DNA of 64,000 bases, from NCBI RefSeq assembly GCF_000003195.3, contig NC_012878.2:44460116-44524115 (forward strand), in the 5' to 3' direction. This stretch comes from Sorghum bicolor. Taxonomy: Eukaryota; Streptophyta; Magnoliopsida; Poales; Poaceae. Each line of letters begins with the position of its first letter. The stretch's first letter is position 1. Of this stretch, positions 23,912 through 35,936 are shown one piece after another. Made by a program: the position numbers and the translations under genes. The notes below the pieces were generated by a model. The model searched no databases. It saw nothing but the letters and a program-made list of their open reading frames with translations, and was not told where the DNA came from.

Positions 23912-25425
23912 TCTCCGAGGGACCCTCTCTGCCCTGCAACCAAGGCAAGCCCCGGATGCATTAACCCCTCCTTGAATGTTTTAAATCTTTTATCACTTAT
24001 GAATTGAAAATGCTGCATTAGGTAGTTGAGAATTGGGTTAACCTACTTGCTGCATTTACTACCTTGATATTTGTTATCCTGCCCTTGGCACCTGTTTTAT
24101 TTTAAAATTGCGTAGCGATGCTTAGCCCTGCTACTAGATAGGTTTTCAAACAAAGTTTGAAGGGTTGTTGTGGAATACACTTATGATCAATGATGTTTCA
24201 ATTTGAGACCGGTCGGTGGACTTGCTTTAAGAATGGAGTCTTAAAGTAGTGTCTCCAACTGTGTCGGTTATGGACCGGTCCGTTGATGGCCCGCTGGGTT
24301 GAGAATTTATAGTACTAGCTACTTGCCCTCGGTAAGCCCGATCTTGTGATCCCTCGATGCGAACAGCTACTCACGCACTGGGCGTGGAGCGATGGCGAGA
24401 GTAGTGTGTACCCACCTTACGGATCTGAGATGACCGGGAAACATCTAGATCGGCTGTAGGATGGTGGAGTACTGTGCTCTCGGGTGCCGCGAACCTGGTC
24501 AAATTTGGGGAGAGCTTGATTTGGGTTGACATATGCAAGATCTGGTTCTACATATGTCGGGTGGTTAGGAACTCCAATTGGATTGCTAAGCGGTTCGAAT
24601 CGTCGTTGCTCCCTGATTGGGAGACTCAATCCACTGACCCTCATCGTAGTTAATTATGCAACTAAGTGATAAAATGAGAAAAGGGAAAATGTCTCATGAG
24701 GTTCGGATCCCAATTCCCGGACTCAGAGTGACATGAAGCTATGGCTGTTGGATAAATAATGCTTTAATTTAGGACTAAAAACTCACAGACTTGTCTGTGG
24801 GAGACAACTAGTTAGACTGTCCTCGAACTCCCCGGCCTCTTAAGGAGAGGAATTCGCGGGTAAAACTTGAAAGTAAGGATGCTCTATTAGTAAGCTTTTC
24901 CGCAAAACACTTTGGCTCCTTGCTCAGCCACTCCTTGTCTACCCTAAGCCTGCATTCCTGTTTTCTCCTCTTTTTCCACCAGGTAAGTCTTGTTGAGTAC
25001 TCCCGTACTCAGGGTTTCATAACCCCTGTTGCAGGTGAAGCTCAGGAGCCGACTTGTTTCGGACCCTGTTGTGTGACCGTCGTCGAGGTTGACGACGAAG
25101 AAGAGTGAGCATGACCCATGGGCAGGGTCTGTAAATTTGTAATCTGTATACTAAAGTTTAAGTTGCTCCGCTGGACCTGGCTTGTAATAACACTCTACTA
25201 TTTGGAAGAACTCCTTTTGTAAAATAAGTTATGTAATACTTCCGCTGTTTTACTCTGAAATATTATTTTGGTCATATGTCGTTTGTGATACTGCAATGTC
25301 TTCGCAACGAATGATCCTGGTGTTAAGGTGGCCACTTGCTATCCTGTAAGGGCGAGAAGAAGAAGTTCTCGTTAATTGACCATCACCAGTGGTCAGGACG
25401 AGCCTGCTTAGTACACCACAGGTAG

Positions 25426-25599
25426 CAGTGGAATGAGCGTCCAGCGATGCTCATCGGACTTCTAAAGTGGGAGGATCCCCGGCATCACCGTCAGAGGTCC
25501 TTAGGACAATGACAGTGGAATGAGCGTCCAGCGATGCTCATCGGACTTCTAAAGTGGGAGGATCCCCGGCATCACCGTCAGAGGTCCTTAGGACAATGA
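25426..25599 (+). repeat. 87-bp tandem duplication in the 3' LTR of M
   Basis: Two 87-bp units start at 25426 and 25513. They match the array at 14019-14192 in the 5' LTR. Confidence 0.9.
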
Positions 25600-25640
25600 C
25601 AGGTGTCGGTGGGCCCAAACACTTAGGGGGTTTTGCCACA

Positions 25641-28207
25641 TCCCATCCTCTTTTATCCTTGAACTGTGCCTTTGTTATCTTAGTTGATACCTTAGAAGCC
25701 AATGGAGCAGCCACCTGTTCTTGCATGGTAACACCTGCAGATCTCTCCATCTCGATGGCATTTACCTCCATAGCAATCTGACTAGGAGCAGTTTCTTGTT
25801 GAATGGCAAGCTTCTGTGTAGGATCAAAAACTTTACCTGAATTTTCCGGCAACTTAGAGAGTTTAACTGCTGCAGTAGTGCTGATTTCATCGACCTCCAG
25901 AAAACCCCAGTCAGCCAAAGACTCTGTTTGATTGATCTGTTTTGAACCATTTGCCCCCAGGATAGAGCTATTTTGCACTTTCTCTGCTAAGTCCTTAATT
26001 TCCTGCAGTACATCCACTACAGCAGTGTTCTCACCATATGAGTTACATTTCTCCATCAACTGGGATTTGCCCTTTGATTCTCCCATCAACATTCCCTCTT
26101 CTGAATTGTCATTTGCCCCTAAATACAATTCTTTATCCACCTCTAAAATGCTTGATTGCCTACCCTGATAGTTAGACGGTCCAGAGCCATGACCAGACCC
26201 TTTTGGAGGGGATTTACCAGTCTCAAGCCACCCATGACTGTCCTGTGACTCTGGGTCTTCTTCATCTGTCACTTCACCATCATCATTGCCAAAATCATCA
26301 TTTTCAGGTTTGGAAGGAGGGTATTGTGGTAGTTTGTCAGAGTAGAACCATGAAATTATTTTGCCTTTCTTATTGATAAAAACTTCAGAAGCTCCACATA
26401 TCTTGTATGGGTCCTTACAGGAGACTTTAATCCAGATAGCTTTCCACTGCAGAGAAGGCAGATGAACTTCTTCTGGGTCTCCTACCAGCTTAGCCAACTC
26501 CAGCACAGCAAACTCAGTTCTAGCAATTTTGGGAATTCCCACAGCTCTAACCCAGACTGTCTGCAAGATTTGGAAAGTATCAGGATCTCGGTCAGTTTCC
26601 TCTATTACAGCCACCACATCAGATGTAATGAATTTGATCTTGTTCATCTTTGCCAGCAAACTCATGACAGCCTTAGAAGGAATATTTACAATGAAATCAC
26701 TCCCAGAAATGCGCTTCACATCCCAATTCCATTCTGAATCCACCAAGTATTGCAGCTCAGTTTTGATTCTAAATTTTGTGCCTCTTCCCTCCAGCACTGA
26801 AACAATAGCTCTAATTGCTTCATCAGGTATCTCTTTTTCTTCCTTCTTAATTTCAGGCAAATTCAGTGCATAGAACAACTGCCCCGACATACCCGTGGCA
26901 CAGAGAGTAAGCCCCTTGTTTGCACGCAGGCTAGGACAGTTTGAAGATTTATGTCCTGACTCTCTACAGCTATAGCAGAATGGGGGTTTTTTGCATACCG
27001 AGATGTGGTGACCAACATCATTGCAATTGAAGCATCTAATAGAGGAACCAGCAGCCTGACCTGACTCTCTAGCATGTTGGCTCTGCGGTTGGTATCCCCC
27101 TTTCTTCCGTTCTTCTAGCTTGTGGCGCAGATCTTCCTCTGTCATGCGTCGAACATCTCTAACTTCTTGGCGGTCACTTTCTCTCTTCCTGTTCTGATTT
27201 GCCTCGTGATCCCATCCGCGGAGTGACGTCTTCGGCTCATCCTGGTAGTACCGATTTCCACGACCTTGAAAGCTCTCATGCCCTTGGCCTGGAAACCCAC
27301 TTCTCCCGTCTCTATTCTCCTGAAACCCATCCCGGCCCTGCCGGTCCTGGTCAGGAAAGGCATCTCTCGTCAAGCGGCCTTCTCGGAACCTCTCCCCATC
27401 TCTAACATCTCTAAGGTCTCTCCCTTGGTACGCTTTCCTCTCCATCTTGTTTCTTGCAACTTTGATGAAGGATCTTCCGTCTAGAGTCCGAGGATGAACT
27501 CGACAGATATGTTTAGCCTGAGCTCCAAATCTAATGATCTCTTGCGCAGTAGCTGGGTATCGCTCCACCGCTGTGTCCCAAACCCTAGCGGTAGGGATCC
27601 AGAACCATCACGAAGTGGGTGGGGAACGAAAGCTAGGACAAGGGGATTTCTGGCTGGGTGGATAAAAGGAATGAGCAAACAGGTCCTCAACTGACAGCCC
27701 AAAACTGCTCGGCCCAAATTCCTTTTCCGCCTTTCTGGCCCATTCTGTTCCCCGACCTTGTCTCCAGTTTGCCCCCACCTCAACCCCCTGTTTCGCTTGT
27801 CCCTGTAAAAGCAAAGTTCCAGTATTGTTCAACTCCTCAGCTATCTCCTCAACCTCATTCTCCTCAATATCACTGGCTTTACTGTTCTACATGAACTTGA
27901 TAGGCAAGTCACCAACCAGAATTGAATTAGATCCAATTGCCGCAACTGGAGGGGGTCTCTGATCATGTAAACGCTCATGCCTTGTTTCATTTGTTGGCTG
28001 CGAATGTTTAGGCAAACCAAATGAAACAGATGGCTTCCCCTGACCTGGAGTGAGTGGTGGAAACTTATCATAGCTCAACCAATCTTCTAGCTCCACCATC
28101 TCTAGTTCATGATCCATTCTTCTAATCATTCTCGGAGATATTCTCATTGGGGTAGGAGAATAGGACCCTGGAGGCTTTAATCTCATTCTCAGGTAATTGG
28201 AGCTCAT
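25641..28207 (-). pseudogene. LINE ORF1-like nucleic-acid-binding protein
   Basis: One minus-strand frame from MSSNYLRMRLK at 28207 to the LTR junction, with stops at 27887 (TAG) and about 27610 (TGA). The longest open part (27568 to 25641) has an Arg/Asp-rich region (RDGERFREGRLTRD), then two CCHC knuckles, CFNCNDVGHHISVC and CYSCRESGHKSSNC (about 26950-27040). A DUF4283-like RNA-binding domain follows (GTKFRIKTELQYLVDSEWNW, FIVNIPSKAVMSLL), and then an acidic Ser/Glu-rich tail. This order is typical of plant LINE ORF1, which coats the LINE RNA. A related cellular zinc-knuckle protein cannot be excluded. The last residues of the open frame are LTR-encoded. Confidence 0.72.
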
Positions 28208-28690
28208 CCCGGTGAATAGAAAATGGAAACTGCCAACGTGAATCTTCGATTCCTCGTGATCAACAACTCAAAACACCAACAACTCCAACCCAAAACAGAG
28301 CAACAAACGGAGACACAAAGCTTCTAGAACCTTCTCAAAACAGAGTAAAACTCGGAACCCGGCCACTGACCCCTGCTGAGAAGATACGGCAAACGACTCG
28401 TAGGGCGAAAGCAAGTCGCGCCCACAGCGGCAACTTCCCTTTGACAAGGGATCACCAACCAGGAAACAACCCCAAGAAGCTTCTAGATGCAAAGTAGGAA
28501 CTCAACCGAGCGAGAGAGGGAGACGAGAGAATACCCCGATAGGGAGATGCCGCGTCGTCCTGCGAACCGATTCTCCTACAAATCGGCGGGGATCAGCCCA
28601 GGGGATCGGTGGTACGGCTCGCCGGAGTTGGAGCGCACGGAGTTCGCCTAGTCCCTCTCTCCTCGCGTTTCCGCTGCGACAGCGGCAACT
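25641..28690 (-). mobile_element. L1-type LINE, 5' part, cut by element M
   Basis: The minus-strand element starts at about 28690 (GTTGCCGCTGTCGCAGCGG), has a GC-rich 5' untranslated region to 28208, then ORF1 down to 25641 where the LTR end of M interrupts it. The ORF2 endonuclease/RT and the 3' tail are not in the window. The 5' end is inferred from the abrupt change to AT-rich sequence at 28691-28715. Confidence 0.72.
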
Positions 28691-28715
28691 TTTCCAAATA
28701 ATCATAACTTTTCTA
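28208..28715 (-). other. LINE 5' untranslated region and junction with CACTA flank
   Basis: GC-rich sequence with no long open frame from 28208 to about 28690, then 25 AT-rich bases leading to the start of the duplicated block at 28716. It is consistent with a LINE leader. No target duplication can be assigned. Confidence 0.45.
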
Positions 28716-29047
28716 TATGAACTTAGATGAAGAACAATTATATGCTAAAATAATAATACACAACATGATCTACAACTTTATAGTTGATAAACTTTTGATT
28801 CAAAAATTATTTAGAATTTCACTTGGCGTTGACAACGATATGGCATGGTGGTTCAGGCCTCGGGGTAATGGGGATGCGCTTGCGGGAGAGGGAAATTTCG
28901 TGTGGGAGATGGAGGCGCATGCAGGAAAGATCCGCAGGGCCAAGGATGGCAAGTGACGGTTGGTTGGCAATTTTACCGATCGATTTTCACTAGATACTCG
29001 ATAGAGGTATGAAAAAAAGAACAAGAAAGAAAGAGACATTTCGACGC

Positions 29048-29251
29048 CACTGTTACAAGGTGAAATCCATTTATAGTCCCGGACTGTGAGCCGGATTAAG
29101 GTTTCGGTACTAAATATCCCACCTTTAGTTTCAGTTGGCAGACCCGGGACCAAAGGGGACCTTTAGTTCTGGTTGGCAATACCAACCAGAACAATAGGGC
29201 TCACCAGCCCCTTTTAGTCTCGGTTGGTATTACACACCGGGACTAAAGGTT
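29048..29251. repeat. CACTA terminal and subterminal repeats, right copy
   Basis: Duplicate of 333-536: a CACTG terminus, then inverted repeats around TTTAGTTCTGGTTGG and CTTTTAGTCTCGG/CCGGGACTAAAG. CGC precedes the terminus and could be one half of a 3-bp target duplication, but the other end is not available. Confidence 0.72.
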
Positions 29252-29789
29252 TTTTTTCCTTTTCCTTTTCCTTTTCAATTCATTATTGATTTTGGTTTTA
29301 TAATTATATTTGTTTTCCAATTTATTTTTCGCTGCTATTATCCGTATACGTTGCACCTATACAAGAGCGTTATTATTGTACACAAATAAAGTATGAAACT
29401 ATATATATTATAGAGCTCTACATATACGTACATACACATTACATTTACAATAATATACAAGTAATCAAGTGTTCGGCCGCCGGTTAAAGGTTGTACAAAT
29501 GTTTGCTCTCCACTCAAAGCTCATACAAGTGTTCATCCTTGTTTGCACTATTCAATCCCAACCTAGGGTTGTAGTGGAACTCGGCGTCTTCCGGGATGAC
29601 ATGATCATTGATGAAACCTGCAATCGTCTCCTAGACTGCGACAAGTATTGTGTGGTCGAACACTTGTTCTTTCAATTCCCACTCCTTCCATTTGCATTAA
29701 TTAAAGGAAAATATATTTAATATACATAAGATTTATCTTGTTTCAACAAAAAAATAAGATATGAATTTAATGTATACACATGTTACTTA

Positions 29790-30743
29790 CTTTGAGCATC
29801 TGTTCAGAAGGTGTAAATTTGGTACACCGCATGTACTCGCAAACGTAGTATCCACATAAGTTGGTACTATATGGCTGTCTAGGCACCCACCTATGTAGAA
29901 TAGGAGCGGAAAGTGGCGCTTTCAGATTCGTACGATATCTTTGTACGAATCAAGCCGAAGCCTTGCCCAATAAATCGGTCGTTGATTAGGTATAGCATAG
30001 TAAAGTTAAATAGCATGCCCGATATTTAAAGAATGATATAACATACCTCTAGATCATGTCTATTATGTCTTGGTACATTGCCAGCTCTTTTCTCATTGAG
30101 TCCCAGACACATATACATTGGTTCTTGAACTTAATCTCAATGAGTATACAGTGATCCCTGCATTTGTTTATAGAGTCAACTTATATATATATATCTTAAT
30201 GCTGGATTCACTAATACATGATATAACACAACACTTTACCCCATATTATAAGGGAAGAGTATCAAGTCCTTGTGCGTTTGGTTATAAAAGAACCTCTAGA
30301 GGTTCTTCTCCATTTCCTTAGACCTCAGATTGAATGGATCGTCATTCTTGGTGTCCTTGTACACGACATAGAGATCAATAAAACCAATTCAATCGTCTTG
30401 TTTCAATCTGAGTTCTCTCATCATGTGTCTGCACATCATGAGCATATTAATTATGAATACGTACATATGCTAGAGTGGAATTATTGATTAAAAGGAAGAA
30501 TCACTTACAAATAGTAGCAGCTCATGAGAGATTTGTCGAGATCATCCATATAGAGAAGCTGGTGTACTTCACTAAACTGTACCCACATGACGTCATCTCC
30601 ACGGAAGTAGTGACGGTCTCTGACTTGGACGCCAATATATTGTTCAAGTACTTGTTGTCGATAGAAACTCATGTAGTACTCGTGCAACTTGTACATTTGT
30701 GTATGAAGTTGTTTTAAATTTGCAGGGTTGCATAGACTCCTAC
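29790..30743 (-). pseudogene. CACTA second-gene remnant with Ulp1-like peptidase, right copy
   Basis: Same sequence as 1075-2028. Minus-strand motifs are TQMYKLHEYYM, HYFRGDD, IGFID, LILFPYN and CGYYVCEYMR. The stops are shared with the left copy, so they predate the duplication. Confidence 0.7.
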
Positions 30744-30748
30744 CATAT

Positions 30749-32318
30749 TGAAAGTGCATTTGCCCCCTATGTGGGTTTTGGTGTATTGATGACATCCAAT
30801 TTGGGGACTAATGCATTTTATTTGAGATTTGCTACCGCTACTATTCTCATGAAAGATTCAAAGGTTTGACTTAATATGAAATGGTGTCTCCCAATCTTCG
30901 ATCTTGAGAAAGGCATTGGAATCAACCTAGAGCTTAATTGTTTATCTATTCTACTTTGGGTTTAGGCATGCCGTACTATCAAGAGGGGTTTAAAGGTTGT
31001 TGGTTTGGGGAAGATAGAGTGCTCAAGTCTTTCAACTAAAACTTATTAGAGACACTCTAGCACCTCACATGCATGTAGATACCTTTTCTGTGTCCACTGG
31101 TGTCGGAAGTCCCGACGTGAGTCGGAACTGCCGACGTGCTGCGCGGAGACTGTGGTCGTCGAAAGTCCCGACGTGAGTCGGAACTCCCGACGCCAAGTTC
31201 TGCGCGCGCACATGTCAGAAGTCCTGACAATCGTCAGAAGTCCCGACGGCAGGTCTCCGGCAGACTTCTGTCTCGCTCAAGCGCCAGCAGTTCCGACCTC
31301 GGTCAGCAGTGCTGACACGTCGGAAGTCCCGACGTACGTCGGGAGTTCCGACATTAACTTTGCGCGCTGTCTTTGTCTGTCTCTTGTACAGTGTTTCCAG
31401 TGTGTGTCGAAAGTCCTTGGCTCTATGTCAGAACTTCCAACATAGATCTGAGCAGACTTTTCTCCCAGTAGTATAAATAGCTCTCTCTGTGATTCTAACC
31501 GTTACCCACTCATTCATTGCGACCAACTCTCAGACAAAACAACTCTCAAGCATTCAGGACTCCTCTCTCCTCTTCCTCTTTGCTCTTAACTTCGATTCAC
31601 CCAAGATTTAGAGTGATTTGGAGAGTGGATAAGTGAGAGTAACACTTTGAGAAGCTTGAGCACTTGATCTCTTCGTCAAGCCAGCAAGTTTTGAGTTTAT
31701 TACTCTTGGGTTCTTGGAACCCTAGCCGGCTAGGCGTCATCCAAGAGCTTCCATCTTGTGGAAGAGACTTGGAAAGTTTGTATTACCCTATTTTTCTTAG
31801 TGGAAAGCTCGAGTGACCTTTGTGGTTACTTTGAGGGAGGCAAGGAGGTCAAAGAGACTCCGACCTTGGTGGTCACCTCAACAACGAGGACGTAGGAACT
31901 CCTTAGTGGGGTTGCCGAACCTTAGGGTAAATCCTTGTGTCACTTGTGGTTGTTGTTCTTAAGATCTACTTGTATTACTTGTATTTGCTTGTATACTTCA
32001 ACCTCCTTTTAGGGTTTGGTCTCGATCTACGGTTTGGGGGACTCTTGGTGTCAAGGAAGGCTCTCAACATCTTCATCTAACCACTAGACAGTGATGTTAT
32101 AAGTTGTGGATCTCACAAAGTTCATTTAAGCACTTACAGTTCATTTCCCGTAGGTGTCGAAACTGCTGACAGTTTGCGTTGGAACTTCTGACAACGTCAG
32201 AAGTTCTGACCCAAACTGTCGGGACTTCTGACAGTTGCTGACAAGTGACTTTGACTTTTGTGTAGAATTTTTAGATACACCTATTCACCCCCCTCTAGGC
32301 ATTGTTTAGATCCTTTCA
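30749..32318 (+). mobile_element. Ty1/copia-type solo LTR, right copy
   Basis: Duplicate of the LTR at 2034-3603, with the same TGAAAG/CTTTCA ends and CATAT target duplications at 30744-30748 and 32319-32323. One substitution relative to the left copy was noticed (31099). The paired 15-bp palindromes lie at 31102-31352 and the second cluster at 32156-32232. The LTR was inserted before the duplication. Confidence 0.9.
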
Positions 32319-34180
32319 CATATCTATACTGTCGTCGCCATTCATCAACAACTTTGGCTTCTTTAACAGACTCTTGATGCATAAGTTGTTCTATGGAGAG
32401 CCCAGTCGCATTCATCCACTAGGCGACTTCATCTATGTTCACAGCGTCAGGTATTGCCATTTGTAGCATGTTCATGTTGGAACCATATTGATTCTGAACC
32501 ACTAGTGGCGGCACTGATTGCTGCGCTTGTTGGCCGAGCTGTGCAACCTCTTTCACGGCCTTCTATTTTCTTTTGTCTGCCTTGATTGTTGTTCTAATAG
32601 TATGCTCATAGTCTGGCAGTGGTGGTGCTAGTTTTTTACTAACGACAAGCTTCTCATCTTACATAGCCTGTACCACTTGCCTCAACTTTGAGCAAGGATA
32701 CATTAGGAATGGCTTCTCTTGCTTTGCTCGTGTGGCAGCTTTGGTTTTTTGAAGAACGCTTGCACATCTAACTTCACTAAAGCCTCAAATTCTTCATTAG
32801 TCTTCTCATATGAAAGCTTGGTCATCTTCGGGATCTTTGTGACCAGAACTTGTTTCTTCGGCATAGGTTGGACCAATCTTTGTGGGCCGGCGGGCCTCTT
32901 GTTTCTTGATAAACCAATTGGTGCCGATGAGGCGGCCGGTGTCGACATTGGAAGAGGCGACGGCGGCGCAGTTGGAGCTTGCTGTGGTGGAGGAGATTTG
33001 GCCACTAGTGGTGTTGAAGTCCATCGTGGAGGAGATACAACCGGCAGTGGGGATGCAGCCTTATCTTGTATGAAATCATCCTCGTTGTCGTGTGCCACAA
33101 CACTATGGTCATGTTGTGAATGGATACACAAACTTAGGTTGGGGGAGGTCCTGATGTGAAAAAATAAACAAGGTATATACATGAGTCAACCATAATGTAA
33201 CACAGTAAATAATTAGTGAAAAGAAATTGCGTTCACATTCATCCGCACCTAGGGCTCGGTTGTTGCTGAGGGGGAGGAAGTGACGGCACCCTAGGAATAA
33301 TGATGTACCATTTCTTCCAACATATGAATGTCTTCTCCACTTCACCTAGGGTCTTCTCCCCATCACCACATTCGATATCTAGAGGCACATTTTCATGGCC
33401 TTTGACCACTCTATCCATCAAGACACTAGCATATCCAGGTGGTATTATGATCGTGTGGATCCTTGGTGTCTTTGTGGGGTCAATAGGAGATACAACAACG
33501 GTAGCCACCTTGACTGTGGCATTCCCCTCAGGAATATGTAGCTCATAGGACGTCAATAGAGCTGTGATGTCATCCACCAGAAAGCGCAACCCTACATCAT
33601 CTTGCCTCACAAGCACCTCTGTAGAAGCACAAGTGCTTTTCAACTGACAAGAGCCGGAGCTGATGTTGGCGGCCGGCTATGACAAGCTCTGGAGGCGAGA
33701 ACTTACAACTTCCTCCATGGCCTTTCTGATTTGCTCATTCATAGTGGCCTTAAGGGCTTCCTCCAGCTCTATTGCCTTACGATCCTATTCACTGGCCTTC
33801 ATAACAGCCTCCTCCAACTTTCATAGCCGTTCCCTGTCATCTTCCTTCTTTCTCTGGCGGCTTCTATATGTTTCTCTGTCTTGAGGGAAGGCATGCTCCC
33901 ACAACACGGAGCCATAGCCTCTCGTCCATTCACCATGCTCAAGGTTCCCTAGGGTGTATGTCAGCTCATCTTTATCTCTATTTGGCTGCCACTGTCCACT
34001 TTCTGCGATAGAGCGAGCTTCATGAAATCTTTCTACTACAGCTTGGATGCGTTCCCCATACATGACCTTTCCGGTCTCTAGGTCCAAGCTACCCTCATGA
34101 GCAAAAAAACCAGTGCTTGGCGCGCTCAGGCCAGTCGAAGGATTCTGGCACCAACCCCCTATCAATTAGCTCTTGCTCGG
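32319..34180 (-). pseudogene. CACTA second gene (TNPA/Transposase_24-like), N-terminal half
   Basis: Minus-strand pieces in order are: ETGKVMYGERIQAVVERFHEA, ELTYTLGNLEHGEWTRGYGS and DRETYRSRQRKKED (34165-33821), characteristic of the plant Ptta/En/Spm transposase family. Next comes a block VGLRFLVDDITALLTSYELHIPE and LGEVEKTFICWKKWYI (33643-33240), the beta-rich domain before the Ulp1 part in CACTA proteins. A Pro/Ser-rich linker (SPPPQQAPTAPPSPLP, 33070-32960) and KMTKLSYEKTNEEFEALVKLD (about 32750-32830) follow. Frameshifts and stops occur throughout. It continues beyond the solo LTR at 30743-29790. Confidence 0.75.
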
Positions 34181-34984
34181 CTTTTTCCCACTTAGGAATG
34201 GCACTAGGGTAGCCACCTGATCCCATCCTATAGTGGTAGGTCTTGTGTCGGGTATTCTCTGGAGTCTTGTTCTTCTTGATATAGTCATTATATAGATGCT
34301 TCTTCTAGCACTAGAATTTTGTGGCCATCTTCTTCATAGACCAATCCCAAACTCTATCCTTCAACTCTGAATTTTTTGTGTCTAGCATGAAATGTTGCAA
34401 CACGTCACCCTAGACTAGTTCCTTGTCATGCTTAGAGACATAACTGATTTCAGGGTGTTGCTTATTTTTCTTCCATTCACGGGCATTCATCGGGAGCCCA
34501 TCCCGAGCAAGGTACCCTAAGTGGTTGACAAAGGCCCTTGCATGGGGTCCATGTGGCTAGCCTGTTGCCACGTCAAAATCCATGATAACCAACCAGCCCT
34601 CCATCGACTTCTTCGGGCCTCGTACTTTTCTGCTGGTACCTGTGGTTGTCGTCGAGCCAGAGGGCTATGTAGGCAGAAACAAGACAAATAATAAAGGGAA
34701 TTATTTTGAATTTCATGTATATAAACATAGAAGGTTGCATATTATAGACTTGGCCAGCATTGTCTTCCGGTACGCCTTCGAGGGCCAAGTATTAAGAACC
34801 ATCATCGATGCCTCGAGGGTTCTCATTGCATTCGCGATCGTCATAACGAACTTGTTCATCGCCATCATGGATCATGTTCATCAATATTTCTTCATCATCT
34901 CTCGGGTCGGCCATTTCTACAAAAATATGTGTATATGTGATGTTAATTATAGATGCCAAACCCTAGACCCTGGACGTTAATTAT
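34181..34984 (-). pseudogene. Upstream remnants of the CACTA second gene
   Basis: Decayed minus-strand sequence between the Transposase_24-like part and the telomere-like repeat. Short pieces such as GLPMNAREWKKNKQHPEISYVSK (34440-34500) fit the family's conserved start. WLDDNHRYQQK and similar frames near 34570-34790 are not recognisable. No intact ORF. Confidence 0.45.
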
Positions 34985-35005
34985 ATGGTACGTAACGTTT
35001 ACGGT

Positions 35006-35136
35006 GTAGGGTTTACGACATAGGGTTTAGGGTTTATGGCTTAGGGTTTAGGGTTTACGACGTCGGGCTTAGGGTTTAGGGTTTACGCCGTAGGGCTTAG
35101 GGTTTAGGGTTTACAGCGTAGGGTTTAGGGTTTAGT
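35006..35136. repeat. Telomere-like TTTAGGG minisatellite
   Basis: Degenerate tandem units of about 21-28 bp, each containing TAGGGTTTAGGGTTTA plus a variable ACGACG-type tail. The plant telomere heptamer TTTAGGG recurs on the plus strand. It lies inside the CACTA spacer, so it is interstitial and not a chromosome end. Confidence 0.8.
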
Positions 35137-35600
35137 GTATGTCATTTCATTATGAACATCATTTGCTAACAAAAGTGGAATCAAGTGTATCTCTCATAAA
35201 TAAATAGATTAAGTAAATTACAAGTAAATTTACTATTTTATATCACTAATTATAAATATACCACTAGTAGTGTATGTCATTTGATTATGAACATCATTTG
35301 CTAACAAAAGTGGGATGATCAAGTGTACTGCTTACAAATAAATAGATTAAGTAAGTTTCAGGTAAAATTTACTAATTTATATCACTAATTATAAAGTCGG
35401 TGATGCTTTTAGACCTCGAAACTTTGAATTCTAGCTAGATAATAAACACAATAGATGAATTATAGCTAATTGAACACTAATTGATTATTAAACATCATTT
35501 ATACACAATATATGCATTCTAGCTAGATAAATAGATGAATCTCTAGACATACCTATATTTTGAAGCCGGTGATGCTTTTAGACCTCGAAACTTTGAATCT
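35136..35600. repeat. Direct repeats in AT-rich CACTA spacer
   Basis: A segment of about 125 bp starting AGTGTATGTCATTT at about 35135 recurs, diverged, at about 35269. A second short repeat, GATGCTTTTAGACCTCGAAA, occurs at about 35402 and 35569. The rest to 35930 is AT-rich with TATA and TGTG runs. No gene is seen. Confidence 0.65.
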
Positions 35601-35936
35601 GCAGTTCTGCACTAGAAAAATAAAATTGGTTAATACATATGAAATATTATTGACAACTAATATCACTAATGCATTTTTAATGTGTGTGTGTCATAATATA
35701 TAATTATATATACATATATATTATGAATTTTTCATTTACATTTAATATTAAATTTATAATATATATACATATTTTTATATTATCACTAATTAATATATAT
35801 GTGTTAAGGGGTGTGTGTGTTTTAAATTTATAATTCAATTTTCATTTTCTCCAAATTTATAATTCATTTTTCATTTTTCATTTTTTATAATTCATTTTTC
35901 ACATTGGTTTGAAATTTATAATTCAATTTTCATTTT

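Larger units (their letters stand above)
11641..25640 (+). mobile_element. Tekay/Del-type chromodomain Ty3/Gypsy element 'M'
   Basis: The parts in order are a truncated 5' LTR (11641-14233), primer binding site, pre-gag ORF (14606-15310), gag-pol (15524-20055), polypurine tract and 3' LTR (20261-25640). Pol ends in a chromodomain, which together with the very long LTRs indicates the Tekay/Del lineage. The right end is a clean LTR end (..GCCACA) inserted in a LINE ORF. The left LTR lacks about 1.56 kb of its 5' portion. By eye the shared LTR parts differ by about 1-1.5 percent. Confidence 0.88.
20261..25640 (+). repeat. 3' LTR of element M (about 4 kb plus an inserted LTR)
   Basis: It begins TGTAACATCC after the polypurine tract and ends GCCACA at 25640. 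The first 1.56 kb has no counterpart in the truncated 5' LTR. It contains AT-rich DNA (20500-21000) and a GC-rich block (21020-21830). The stretch 22517-23911 is a foreign insert. The rest aligns to 11641-14233. The open frame across 21025-21765 is a Ser/Pro/Arg-rich by-product of the GC-rich block and shows no domain. Confidence 0.88.
28716..32842. repeat. Right copy of the 4.1-kb duplication (partner 1-4127)
   Basis: Near-identical to 1-4127. Here the CACTA sequence continues uninterrupted past 32842, so this is the more complete copy of the element. The left boundary at 28716 is only where the window starts in the partner; the duplication may extend further or not. Confidence 0.95.

Noticed and set aside
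35006..35136. True telomere end
   Set aside because: The TTTAGGG units are degenerate, short, and flanked on both sides by CACTA sequence.
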